Origin: Ophthalmolycus amberensis
Lineage: Eukaryota > Chordata > Actinopteri > Perciformes > Zoarcidae
Reading direction: 5' to 3'
Assembly (NCBI GenBank): GCA_024529925.1
Contig: JAFEUB010001122.1
Location: 108,501 to 172,500 of the forward strand
DNA length: 64,000 nucleotides
The stretch's first letter is position 1, and every line of letters starts with the position of its first letter. Below are positions 1 to 11,654 of the stretch, one piece after another. The notes under the pieces are model-generated. The model saw only the letters and a program-made list of their open reading frames with translations. It did not search any database and was not told where the DNA came from. A program made the translations under genes and the position numbers.

Positions 1-1020
1 TCTTCTTAGATTATACTCATTAGTTTTAGATGCCGAGACGGCTAGGTGGGAGCTGGATTTCAAAGGTCCGATGATAAGGTTCTTTTGGAGTTGTTAGGAG
101 CGAAGGTCTGGCCAGACCCTCGGTCCTCCTGCTCCCGCAGCGGAGTTCGTTCAACAGTCCTCAAGGCTCAGTACAAAGTCTTTCTAAGACTGCCGTGTTC
201 CTCCGTTGTTCAGTTGTTAAAGTCGAGCAGTGGGGAGAGGAAAATCTCCGTCTTTCAATCTTTGTTCACGAACAGCGGTCTTCTTTCCGTGAAGAGAGAC
301 GAAGTCCTCGAATACTTCAGTGGCGATCGTCCGTATCTTCTTCTCAGAGCGTCTGGACGGCTCGTGCAGAAATCCTGTCTTGCTGTTTGCAAGTTACTTC
401 TTTTATAACACTTTTGGGCTGCCTCTCCCGTCTCTCCCCCCTCTTCCCCAACACGTCCTCCCTCAGCCCATGATTAACATGACATCATTGATTTGGTGCA
501 TGTGCTTCGAAAAGTACCTAACTTTTGTGTGTGTGTGTGTGCATGAGGAAATCACCCCAACTTCCCTGTCTGGGCGCTTACTCAATCAAGCCCTGCGCGT
601 GTGTCTGGCTGTTCAACATCTGTTGTACTTCCCCTTTTCCTACACTCACACATTTCTAACACAGATTAGTTATCATAATCACAGTTACAGTTGTTAATCA
701 CTTTACTTAGTACACATTTGCTTATAAAATGATTATTGATCTCATCCTTCATCATTATTGTGCTTTGTCTTTTCTTCTCAACCACCATTATTTCCCCATC
801 CCTTGAAGCCAACACCCTGCTTACTTCCTCTTTCTCCGTACTTTCTACACACAGCCTGCACTATACTCAGATACACATATTATTATTATTATTATTATTA
901 TCAGGTTTACATTTGTTAAAATCACTTTACATTTGTTATGTAATACACGCTTGCTTTAAAATGATTATTAGATTTCATCCGTTAAACTATAATTATATGC
1001 TCTATGTCCCATTAGCCTAA
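1..1020. other. AT-rich left edge, probably old repeat; no gene recognised
   Basis: The first ~480 bases are moderately GC-rich and then give way to AT-rich DNA with a short TG run (about 525-541) and an ATT trinucleotide run (about 880-901). Two segments resemble each other: about 693-742 and 923-981 both read TCACTTTAC, then TTATAAAATGATTATT or a close variant, then TCATCC. This suggests an imperfect tandem duplication or a decayed repeat such as an LTR. Open frames here are short and show no recognisable domain. The feature is cut by the window edge, so identity is uncertain. Confidence 0.3.
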
Positions 1021-4000
1021 TTTACATACCGAACATGTATTCCCTCATTTAAGGCAGCTTCCCTGGGATCTCAACTATTTTTGACAACACACAACACATT
1101 TTCATGGATGTAGCTAGGCAGCTATCGAGCTTTGAATAAAGATGACATTTCCAGTCTTTGTCCTGCATACAAAGCTCTGATTGGTTAATTGTTTCTTCGT
1201 CTGTCAGAAAAGGGCACAACATCAGACCTCCACAAATTGCAAAATTCAAATCAGAGCTGTGGGCAGTAATTCAGATGCCTGGAACCGAGCTAAGTTTGTA
1301 GTATCAGCAAAGGACTAGCTACCTGGCCAGGAAATATTGCAAACTGCATTTTTATTTTAAATATGGCTCATTCAAATGATATTTTGCCTTTGTTTATACC
1401 TCCAAAAATACATACAAGTAGCAATTGTACATGTTCAGTCCTGAGATGGTCGTATCAATTGTATTCATGAGCGGCACGCTCTTGCACTGGTGTATTCATC
1501 ATGCATGTTTAAATCACCTGGTGTCACATGATATGGATGTGCTCTTTCTCTTGTCTGAGAATGAATGCAGCTGAGCCTGCTGTTGCTGTAGCACTAAAAC
1601 TCAGAGCAGGAAAATGAGGTGCTGGCAACAAAGAGCTTTGAGGAAGTAGACACGTATCTCCAAGGACACATACCACCCAGCAGATCAAAGGACCACAGGA
1701 CGTGTTTGATGGGGAAACCACACTGGTTTTCAAAGCATTGTAGTCCTGCATCTCACTAGCCCACCAAGGCCCATGATAGAAATTCTAATACACCCGCCTG
1801 TCAGTTAATTGAAGCTTCATTGTGTCCCTTGGGGGACAGCCGGCTAGTCTTTGGAGAGCATCTTTGTCCTGCTGCATGCTCGTCATTAATTATTATTCCT
1901 CAATCACCTCCTCAATAACACCGTTTATTGTTTGAGTGAGTTTTTATGTCTTGTCACCAATCTTTTGTCTTGGGAGAAGACACTGATGTTTGACAGAGAA
2001 AGAGATCACAGCTAGCCACATATTCACTTATATCATATCAGCCTACCTTTGGGGATGTTGTGTGTTGGCTGAGGAGATGTTTGGTTGTCAGTGTTGTGCA
2101 TTTGATCATGGGGGGGGGGGGGGGGGGGGGTTCGGAATGTGTACCTTTGTTAGTCTGCATAACAACAGAATATATAGTAGATGACATGAGAAGGACACGA
2201 GAAGAGATTTTGCTCAATGTTTGTGAGTTATTGCATTTGGCAAAGCAGAATCATTGCATATTTTACGATAGAAAGACTCGCACACACAGTCAGTGTAGTC
2301 CTGTCATTCCAGAGGCATGTCCCCCTTCCCCCTGAGACAGGCAATCTTCCAGACAGACAGGAAATCAGCCCTGTCTGTGCGAAGTTCGCAGAGAGGGGGA
2401 AGTGATGAGCGATGGCAGCTGATCTGAGCTCAGCCATGTTTCTACACATGGCAGATGTGGTGTGCAGTATAGAGCACACACTTGATCTTTGTGAAAATAT
2501 ACACAGCTCAGCATATCTTATCAGAGGAATTGTATTTGACATGCAGGAACCCATGTATGTTTTCCAGCTTAACGTGTCTGTTTAGCCAATGATGCTGCGA
2601 TGATGCTGCATTTTTGCCAACAGTCCTGACAAATTGTGTCTTAAAACCCTGACGAATGGTATCAATTGCACTGATATCATAGCTCGCCTGCAGCTGTGTC
2701 AGCCTGGAGCCCTTTCTCTGTGGATGTGTCTGATACTCCAGGAGTTGACACTGGCTCTTGTTTGGTTTCAAAGAGCAGTTCTTGAACAAAACACCTCCCT
2801 CATCACGGTTCATTGCCGTGGCGCACAGCATTTCTATAGTTTCCCATTCTGTCTTTGTGAACTCCTATCTCCAGACCAAATGACCGGTTAGGACATTGAA
2901 AGGGAAATTGCGTGCATTCCTCCATAATCGTAAGAGGTATTTAAATATGCTCTCTAAATAATTATGTGGTCCAGCCGGGAGCATCCAATGAATTTTTCAC
3001 AAAAGCACTTTCTGCTATTTACATTCCTAAAATGTAATGTGGTTTACTTATGCAGCTGGACAGCCCGGACCAAAGCATTCATTCCTGGGCACCAAGTGCA
3101 GGCAAAAAAAAGAGGGGGCCTGAGACAAGAGGAGGGAGGGGGGGGGGGGGGAGAAAAGAGACAAGAGGCGGGGGGGGAGAAAAAGTTCAAAGTGTGCGAG
3201 GTCAGCTTGAGGGTCACTCTCTCAGTGCCTTTTCACTGCCTGCGTGAATACATAACCGCCAATTGACTTTGTAATCGGGTGGGGCCTCATAAAATATGCA
3301 GTTTAATAATAACGGTTATCATGGGTCCTTTTTTGTTTTCACCCTCTGTTTTAGTCTCGACGCATCTAAAGCGAGCTGTGTATTAAATAATGATGGGGCT
3401 GCTGCTGACTGCTTCCCTTTGCCTCTGAAATACAAAATGACAGCCAACCATTTCCATCTACCCCTCGCTCACGAAAGCCCATACCTGCTGGATTTTCCTC
3501 TGATTGGATCAAAGCTTTGACCTATGTTGCTCAGTGACCTTTCCTGATACCACAGGTGCCTCCAGAGTAGGGAACCTTGCCGGGGCACCTGAGAATTACC
3601 TCGACGATGGCATAGTCGGCGGCTGTCACCGAGCCCTTGTCTTTTTGATGTCACCTCTGACACCAGCCTCTGTAGCGATCGCCAGGGAGATCTGACGCCC
3701 TTGCTGGGCTGTGAATAATAGAATATATCTACCTGTCTTCGACCACCGTTGTCACCTGTGCTCCCTATGATGAAATGTTCCCATGCTTATCTTCAGGGGT
3801 GATGTGTTCTTCCTGTCTGTTCCAGGGCTCAAAGCGAGGCGTCCGTGGCCAGCCATGGGAAAGAGCTGTCGACAAGGTGGCTCAGCTGGCAGTGCCCAGG
3901 GCTCCCATGGGTCGAGAGCTGCCTGATGATGAGAGTCAAGGACGCTGAAGGATGACAAGGGACAGCTGGAGAAGCGGAGGACTCTTCACTCTCTGAGCAG

Positions 4001-5130
4001 ACACTAAGGACCGCAGTCAACAGTGAAAGATTGGTAGATAAGAAGTAAGGTTCAGTGCCCTTTCCTTTTCCATTTATACAATCACAAAGCCCCATAGGAC
4101 TCATTGCAAGTTTGTGCTTGTGTTTTGTTTTTTTGTATGTATGAAGCTTACTGCAAGTGCCTATAATAAGCATGTAGCTCTTCATTTGATCATTGCATTT
4201 CTTTCACTCTCAAATGCTCATGTTTTTCTGTAAATATCCTTGTTTTCATTAATTCATTTATAGTGATTTGTAATATTGAGTCCACATTACTCCCCTTTGC
4301 ATGAACCTTTTGCTTTCAATTAGTGAGACCGGTCTAGTCAATGACGCCTCCCCTGTCTTAACCTCATGCCAATGGTTGCTGACAGACCTCTGGCCTGTCA
4401 GGGTTACCTCAACGATCCTCAGAAAGAGATTCCACCGCTACCGCTACTCACAGCTGTGTAGGAGGTCAGCACTTTTACATGTTGATCCCCGCAAATTAGG
4501 TTTTGAGGATTTGGCAAGGGCCGGTGCATGCATAGATGGATGGATAGATGGAGTTTGTAGAGGCTGAGGTACTGTGAGAGAGCTGTTTCCGTAGCTGCTG
4601 TCGCTGTTTCCGTAGCTGCTGTCACTCCTCAGATTACCCGACCAAAAGGCTTTTCGTTGCCAGTTGGCAAATTATGCAACGTTTTATTTTTCTGAATTTA
4701 AATCAAAATCCCCACTAGATGCATTCACATTGTTTCAAGCCATATTTAGGGAAGGGTTCACTCACAGTCCATAATATCAGGAATTATAAATGCATCACAG
4801 ACGCATGTGGTAAATCAGTGTGCAGGAAATAATGATCATGGCTGTGTGGCCGTGCTTTCCATCAAAGACAATGTCTTCATGGAGCACATGTGTGTGTCAG
4901 GCATCATCTGCTGTAGATTATTGTAGGATGAGAATGTCTGTGTTGATCCGGCCCCCACCATTTTGTCACCATATGTCACCCCTTATACCCTTTTCATAGT
5001 TGTGATATAATCTGTGCATTTTTGAAAGTTTTCTTTCTGTTTCTTTCTTTCTGAAACAAAATGAGAATTTATTGTATTTCTTTCTCTAATGGAACAACCC
5101 ATAATTAATTTTAAAAAAGACCTGCCACCA
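1021..5130. other. Non-coding flank with poly-G tracts
   Basis: No recognisable gene. The stretch holds a pure G run of about 20 at 2110-2130 and a purine/G-rich patch at about 3108-3183. A possible terminal exon is listed separately at 3826-3948. The rest is ordinary AT-rich intergenic or intronic sequence as far as can be seen. Confidence 0.5.
3826..3948 (+). other. Candidate terminal exon (weak)
   Basis: A good acceptor-like tract (CTTCCTGTCTGTTCCAG, ending at 3825) is followed by a 41-codon open frame ending in TGA at 3946-3948. The translated segment is basic at first (begins GSKRGVRGQPWERAVDK) and ends in an acidic DDESQGR. Base composition is visibly more GC-rich than the surroundings. 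I recognise no protein family, cannot find the upstream exon, and cannot exclude a conserved non-coding element or chance. Confidence 0.18.
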
Positions 5131-5695
5131 TAGACTCTATATAACAAGAGGACGTAGCCACTGTGACATCACCCATTGATTTGTAAACTATGGTTTTGAA
5201 GCATTGAGTTCTGTCTTTTGGTCAGCACAGTCTTCTTCTTTTTCAACCAGAATTGTCACGAGAGGGTGGAGCTAAGTTCAACCGACCACTCAACACATGT
5301 TTAAGCAATCAAAATGTTACAATTAACTTTCATGAACCAAAAACACTATGTGAAAGAGTTATAATATGAAAACATTGACTACTCTCAGACAACAACGTGG
5401 TAACGACCTGTCAATTACAAGGTAGCCAGGTCCTAAAGCAGACTCATTTCTGTCTACTTTAAATGGACCATAGTTTATCCAATGAGCATAGTGCTGTGTT
5501 GAAAAAGACTTTAAACTAGTGATTGAGACTAAACAGGAATGTTTACAATGTTTAATAAATCAAATGAGAAGTAAGGTCATTTTCTCATACAATCATATAC
5601 GTACAATCATCACCCTGTTGGTCATTAGAAAGAATGCAAGTTAAGGAACTTCAGCATTGGCTCCACTATTCAGAACCGGAGGTTGCCACCCTGCT
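5131..5695. repeat. Dispersed repeat R1, copy 1
   Basis: This ~560-bp block is repeated, with divergence, at about 38440-38935. Shared segments in the same order include ATCACCCATT..TTTGTAAACTATGG-type sequence, CTGTCAATTACAAGGTAGCCA, a GAAAAAGACTTTAAACTAG-like stretch, and GAAAGAATGCAAGTTAAGGAAC near the right end. I know this layout as a common teleost interspersed repeat that usually begins near an ATAGACTCTATA motif, as here at about 5130. No coding capacity is seen, so it is probably a non-autonomous element. Its class is not determined. Confidence 0.7.
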
Positions 5696-7689
5696 TGTAG
5701 TAAGAGAAGCTCTGAGTCCAGATTAAGCAGAACAAATAAACCAGGTTCATGTTCTGCTCAACACCAGTGGCTAGAAATAAAACTCAAAAACTGTCTTTTT
5801 TTCTTTCCCTCTATCTCCTTACGTTTCTACCTCACTCTTTCTCTCCCTCATCCTCATACCTACATCTCCACTCCCTACCTCAGCCCCTTTCTCTGGCTCT
5901 CTCTAAGCCGGTTGGAGATGCATTCCTCATTCTTAGAATGCACACAGAAATGTTCAACTCTCTGGCTGTTGCCACCGCTGCTCCTTTAGCACACACACCC
6001 CCGCCACCCCATCAAGAAAAGTCCTGGACAGAGAAAGACTGATGAGAGTGGAAGGAAGAAAATCGCTAAATCCACCAAACCCAGGAATGTATTTTCATTA
6101 AAACAAGTTTGTTTGAAGGGATTGGGAAAGTGAGGGAGGTAGTATCAGAAGTGATCAGACCCAATAGCTCAATGGCTGCAGTACTACACGTATTTGAGAA
6201 GCAGAGAATGAGGATACATTGCATCTGCTGTAGGCACACATATACGCAGGGTGGAGGCTTTATTTGGCTGCAGGACTTGCTAACAGGAGTTTATCAGTTA
6301 AGGAGAAAGCTCCTATCTTAAATCCCTGTTTTGCTGCTTTTCGCTTGGAGTAGTATTTCTATGTGTATGTGATAGGATGTTTATGTGTGTGTGTGTGTTG
6401 TTTCTGCCACTAAAGCCATCATCCCTCCAGTCCACACGTCTAGATTTATTTCTCCCTGGTCAGCCTCCAGGAGAGGTAATTACCAACCACAGGAACACAG
6501 ACCTTCCTGGAAGAAGCTTAGCATAACACAGTAACCTTCCACTGTCTTAAATGTGACTGGCAAACTGGGACTGAAAACACAGAGCTACATTATCCCCCTC
6601 TACCCCCTTTACCGTTGCAAAAATGTATAGTGGACATATAAATGTGTAACATGGCCACATTTTTTATTCTTCACCTTGTCCATCCTTTTCTCTTAAAACT
6701 GTTCTGGTCAATATTTGTTACAATTATTCTGTGAAAGACATCGCCCGTAAGGGTGATTCTTGACTCTAAAGTTACCCTCAGCTCTGTGAAGCACTTTAAC
6801 GTCTTTAAGCTCATTGTTATCGTGTTACGGCTCGCAACTTTACTGTTTTTGTTCAGTTTCACTGCTCACATCAACCTTGTTTCTGGCAGCAACAGGCAGC
6901 TGTTTTCAGTGAAAAAGCTCAAATAAATCTGCTGTAGCTGCCCAACACCAATGTTGTGAAGTGAAGCTTCTATTGACGACCAAGACACGTCTGGTTTGAA
7001 CGGAACACGTTTACTTCTCAAACTGCAGTATTACAACTGTTACAGTAAACGGAGCGCACTCTTGCACCCGACATATAGGGTTTTTCTACTATCATCATCA
7101 TTGTTAGCATCAATAACACACGTACCATGCGACTTCTCGCTCCTTCACAGTAAAAGCACTTCCTGTTTCATGCCCTTCACAATAAAAGTAAACATGCAAC
7201 TCAAACAATTTACAACAACCAAAGGGCATACTACCAAACTTTAGCCCTAACTTCCCACTTTTTTAACTCAAGATGCGAGCCGAGTCGGGGAGTCTGTCAG
7301 CCAATAAGAGCTTAAGACACTGGTTGAGGGGAAACCTGGGGGCGTGGTCACCTGTAACGATAGTAACTTTTCTGTACACATTGGATTTGTAACACTGACC
7401 AAAGTTTTTGCTGCACCGAGGTAACATGTGGAAACAGGCTATTTTGTAAACATGTGTCAACAACAACATCAACATGTTGTGGATGCTGAAGCAGCACAGG
7501 CAGGAAGGACCCAAATACAGAATCAGAGATGGGCTGATACAAAGAAAAATATTTAGTCAAGCAAAAAACTTACATGTCAAGGGTCCCAAAAAGCAAGGAG
7601 TAACAGCAGGCCGATTACAGATACAGAACTCCATGCAGCAACGAAGACTGGCCTGGTATATGTAATCAATGACTGATTTGGGAAGTGAC
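5696..7689. other. Non-coding flank
   Basis: No gene recognised. It contains a pyrimidine-rich tract (about 5795-5910) and a TG run at about 6388-6399. The stretch from about 6890 to 7250 looks repeat-like, with AATAAA-like motifs and phrases such as TTCACAGTAAAAGCACTTCC followed by TTCACAATAAAAG. I could not assign it to a family. Short open frames here show no domain. Confidence 0.4.
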
Positions 7690-8162
7690 AACCGAGGTAC
7701 AACGAAGCAGGATTTAGGTTTAGCGAGGTATTTTGAGGGTTAACTCTGAGTTAGCAGTCCTACGACGGTGATTCACTTCTTACCGGAGTAGATTTCCATG
7801 GTAACGTATGCTGAACACCTAACCTGCCCCAGAGCAGGTTACGTTCAAGATAAGAGATCAACTTGTATAAAAACACCTCCTACTGGCCAATCAAAGCTCT
7901 GTGCACAGATTGTTAGATAATGTTATACATAAATACGCACAAGGAGATCTTACTATAATTTTGTGTATTCCTTCAAATTAATGAGTTGTATTGATGACAA
8001 TATCTTAGATTTGTTGTAGCCTTATTCTGCAACCCCTGAGGTGTGAAACAAACAAACAATAAAAACTATATTAATTGAAAGTGGGATTTAGACTTTCATA
8101 GGGCTGTAACAGATAGGCAACGCTTCATTCATAATGTTGACATTAACATTTTAAATAGATTA
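7690..8162. mobile_element. PIF/Harbinger-like fragment
   Basis: The left edge reads GAGGTACAACGAAGCAGG, close to the Harbinger terminus GGCCTGTACTACGAAGC that I remember from fish genomes. It is followed by a subterminal AACTCTGAGTTA and a palindrome-like AACCTGCCCCAGAGCAGGTTACG, which fit the same family. No transposase is present and the right terminus is not visible before the hAT target duplication at 8163. This is a truncated or internally deleted copy. The family is assigned by memory of termini only. Confidence 0.45.
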
Positions 8163-8263
8163 GACTAGACCAGGGGTCGGCAACCTTTTCTATCCAAAGA
8201 GCCATTTTGCCCTATTTTCCACCAAATAAAATTTGTCTGGAGCCGCAAAAGCTATTTGATATC

Positions 8264-8549
8264 TATGGAAGCCCATTTCCGCCACTGTGAGGAAAAAATA
8301 AAGGTCCTGTTATCTCGAAATTTCGACTTAGTAAGTCGAAATTTCGAGATAGTAAGTCGAAATTTCGACTTTCGTTGAAGTTACGGTGCTTTTATTCTGA
8401 AATTGTATTTGATGTTGCGAACTGTTTCCGCTTCCGGTTGCGGTCGGAACTGTAACTCTGAACCTATGTGGCGTAACTGTTCCGTTTGTAGTTGTAGTTA
8501 ATGTTCTTAAGTGCATTTACTTTCAGTAAGTGTTTGTCATGTAATTAGC
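8264..8549 (+). repeat. Left TIR of IS3EU-like element
   Basis: Inverted match to 24151-24447. Three copies of the palindrome CGAAATTTCG start at 8316, 8337 and 8358, exactly 21 bp apart (two helical turns). The right TIR has two copies at the same spacing. Regular palindromes just inside the end are plausible transposase-binding sites. The TIR stops about 30 bp before the transposase ATG, so it probably also holds the promoter and 5' UTR of that gene. Confidence 0.85.
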
Positions 8550-8580
8550 AAGTGAATGAGACGAAGCTTGGCAGATCAAA

Positions 8581-9399
8581 ATGGACACCATAATTGAAGA
8601 CTACTTTCGACGTGGATTCACAAATCGTGAAATTTTAGTCGTTTTGGAGGAATCGCATTACATCAAACAAAGCCTCCGGACCCTAGAGAGAAAGCTACGA
8701 AAGAACCAACTTTGGCGGAGAAGAAATAAAACAGATGAAGCTGAGGTAGCATCCTTCATTCACCAACAGCTACAGACGTCTGGCAAACTGCACGGCTACA
8801 GATGGATGCACCAGAAATGTTGGATGGCCGGGATAATTACGGACAGAGAAACTGTGCGTCAATTGATGCGACTGATGGACGGGAATGGGGTTGATCTGCG
8901 GGCCCGCAACCGTTTAAGACGGCGTATGTATGTCAGCCGTGGGCCAAACTATGTATGGCATATAGATGGATACGACAAATTAAAGCCTTATGGAATATGC
9001 ATCAGTGGTTGCATAGATGGCTTCTCGGGAAAAATGATATGGCTAGAGGCATACAAAACCAACAATGACCCTCGTATTATCGCAGGTTACTTCATAGATG
9101 CTGTGACAGAAAACAATGGATGTCCGCAAAAAATCTGGTTAGATCACGGTACAGAGAATACCCACCTTGCAGCAATGCAAACGTTTTTGCACACCAGTGA
9201 GGATGAGAATGGTCCTGAGTGTGTCACTTTAGGTCCAAGTACTGGAAATCAAAGGATTGAACGTTGGTGGTGCATCTTGAGAAGTGAATGCGCCCAGTTT
9301 TGGATGGACCATATCGAACAGCTGAAAGCAGATGGCTATTTCGTTGACAGCTTCATTGACAAATCACTGATCCAGTTTTGCTTCCAAAATACCATACAG
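8581..9399 (+). CDS. IS3EU-like transposase, exon 1 (HTH and DDE catalytic core)
   Basis: This exon encodes 273 codons, starting at the first ATG after the TIR and ending in frame at a CAG|GTACAG donor. Residues about 10-55 look like a helix-turn-helix (TNREILVVLEE..SLRTLERKL) followed by a basic patch (WRRRNK). The rve-type core follows: first Asp in YVWHIDGYDK, second in WLDHGTENTH, and Glu in STGNQRIERWW, with about 38 residues between the second Asp and the Glu. No stop or frameshift interrupts it. The product would cut and join transposon ends in the nucleus. The reading frame continues past the donor to 9468, but exon 2 at 21528 fits the family far better. The 12.1-kb intron now holds a Gypsy element in the opposite orientation. 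Confidence 0.8.
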
Positions 9400-9842
9400 G
9401 TACAGTATCCTAAAAACCTATTTATACAGTATCAACACAGATGTAGGGGAGACCGGGGACGATTGTAACACTTAGAGCTCTCACATTTGACACAACGTAC
9501 CCTTATTTGTCTACTACAAATAGCAATATTTCAGCTATGTAGTGAGTGTGATGTTCACAGTAGAACCACGCCACCTTGTGGGTGGAACAAGATATACACA
9601 GTCAGTCAGCAAGACCGCATGAACAGCGTGTATACGAAGCTCGGAATGAAAGCCTGTTGCAGTGCATCAAGTCGTTGTTCGTCTGGGTCATAATTACAAT
9701 ACAGAAACATTACAGTGAGCAAAAAATATGTGTGTGTGTAGTTGTCAATTTAGGGTTAATTAGATTAAAATAATGTTACATCCATCCCCACCCCTGTCAG
9801 CCATGTATAGCTGGCTGTAGCAGCATGGTGGTTTGAAATAAG
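9400..9842 (+). other. Intron of transposase gene, 5' part
   Basis: This is the intronic piece between the donor (GTACAG at 9400) and the Gypsy insertion. The last four bases, TAAG at 9839-9842, are the left copy of the Gypsy target duplication. Short open frames here have no domain and are not considered genes. Confidence 0.65.
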
Positions 9843-11158
9843 TGTAGCAGTTGTGTACTCTCCGTTGCGTTGTGTTTAATTCAGGACACGATATCTTTTG
9901 ATGGCTCCAACCAGACGTTTATTCATCGGACAGAATATTGCTGGTAAAAGCCAGAACAGCTTCAGTGACTCTCATAGACAACGTTGTGGTCACAAGCTCC
10001 GGAACACATGAAAACAGCTTGCTTCAGACTAGTTATACATGTGAATAAAATGACATTTCAGTGCAATATACCTGGTAAAAGACAGAACAGCTTCAGTGAC
10101 TCTCATGGACAACGTTGTGGTCACAAGCTCCGGAACACTGTTAAATTAAAGGGACAAATACTTAAGCTAACTGTTGTTAGCATGTTACTCATGCTAAATG
10201 CTAAATGCTAAATCAGTTAAAACCATTTGCTCTAGAAATTATAAATTAAAACAATTATACGTACAAAAAGGGACTTCTAGACATCTCTATATATATCTCT
10301 CTCTCTATATATATATATATATGTACATCAGACATCGAATGAGATGTTTCACAACGGAGCTTGTCACAGGTCAACCTACCATGAAAACAGCTTGCTTCAG
10401 ACTAGTTCATGAAAGCTGGGCGCACCACTAGAGCAGGGGTCTCAAACTCATTTTCACTCCGGGCCACATCAGCATCATGGTCGCCCACAAAGGGCCGGTT
10501 GTAAATGTCACCACTCGTAACATATTGTTAAATAACTGTCTGCATTCACAGTTTAAAGTAGTCTTCAATGTACTCACAATACATTTCCATGTTAAATGTA
10601 CAGTAACCAGCCAAAGAGCTGCTTCTATGACTGTTTAAGTATCTCATAATTTTGACTTTCAATCTCATAATTTTGACTTTCAAGATCATCATTTTGACTT
10701 TCTAATCTCATACTTTTGACTTTCAATCTCAGAATTTTGACTTTCTATCTAGAATTATGACTTTCTATCATAGTTATGAATTTCTATCTCATAACTTCGA
10801 CTTTCTATCTCATAATTTCGACTATGGGGATATTTTTATTGTCAAGTCTAACTTTAAAAAAAAAAAAAAAAGTTTTTACTTTTTTTTTTTTTTTTTGCTG
10901 GCGGATTTCGCGGGCCACATAAAATGACGTAGCGGGCCGGGAGTTTGAGACCCCTGAACTAGAGTCTGCAAGCAGCCAGCAGAGGGCGCTGTTACACACA
11001 ACCCACTTGTCTCCATGGGGAACTAATGATACATTGTAAATGATATTTAAACAAGGAAATAATATGAAAATGATAAGGATTAGCAATAACTTAAATAATA
11101 TAGTAATACTAGCAACCAATGGCCAGTGATGGCAAGTGGAATCATTAACTCTGTTACA
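9843..11158 (-). repeat. Gypsy 3' LTR (left), split by a hAT MITE
   Basis: 1316 bp in total. Subtracting the 523-bp MITE and its 8-bp duplication leaves about 785 bp, matching the other LTR (784 bp). It begins TGTAGCAG and ends TGTTACA on the plus strand. It carries an internal direct duplication (GACAGAACAGCTTCAGTGAC-type unit at about 9950-10010 and 10080-10140) and a CT/TA microsatellite at about 10290-10322, both shared with the other LTR. Confidence 0.92.
10434..10956. mobile_element. hAT-type MITE inside the Gypsy LTR
   Basis: Termini are CAGGGGTCTCAAACTC at 10434 and the perfect complement ending at 10956. The flanks CACTAGAG (10426-10433) and AACTAGAG (10957-10964) are an 8-bp target duplication with one mismatch. 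The other LTR has an uninterrupted CACTAGAG, confirming the empty site. The MITE has no coding capacity. Internally it has about nine degenerate copies of a 21-bp unit (ATCTCATAATTTTGACTTTC, about 10640-10822) and A and T homopolymers (about 10856-10896). Confidence 0.93.
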
Positions 11159-11172
11159 TTCCCCCCTACTGA
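11159..11172 (-). other. Polypurine tract of the Gypsy element
   Basis: On the minus strand AGTAGGGGGGAA directly abuts the first TG of the 3' LTR. This is the expected position and composition of the primer for plus-strand DNA synthesis. Confidence 0.8.
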
Positions 11173-11654
11173 TCTCCACTTGCTCATCCAACCAAACAAA
11201 AAAAAAAAATACAATTAATGAAAAGAAACTCAACAAAAATGCTTGACCAGTGCCATGAGAATACCACCATACAGGAACATACCAGGTAAGATTGACTGTT
11301 TAAAAACAAAACTTGAAAAATAATGTACAGTACTGTTCAGAATATGGATACCAAGTAGTCCAGTCAATGACTATTCCCGAAGAATTAGAATGGGAAAGGG
11401 TAGCAAGTCCTTTCAACACTCATAGGAAAACATGCCGATCTACATGTTAAAGTCACTAGATATCACATAATAAAGACAGTAATTACAGTACAATCACAAC
11501 CTATCCAGAGTTACACACTACCAGTGGTCTCACAGGTTCTAATATCTTCAGAAAAAAAAAATCAAATACAACAAAACAAAATAAGCCCACTGTTCAAAAG
11601 AGGCGTAGAAAATGACATCTCTACAGAGTACATTAAACCTCAGAACAGAAAACA

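Noticed and set aside
9487..9773. Short frames after the transposase exon
   Set aside because: Within the intron of the transposase gene and without any domain.
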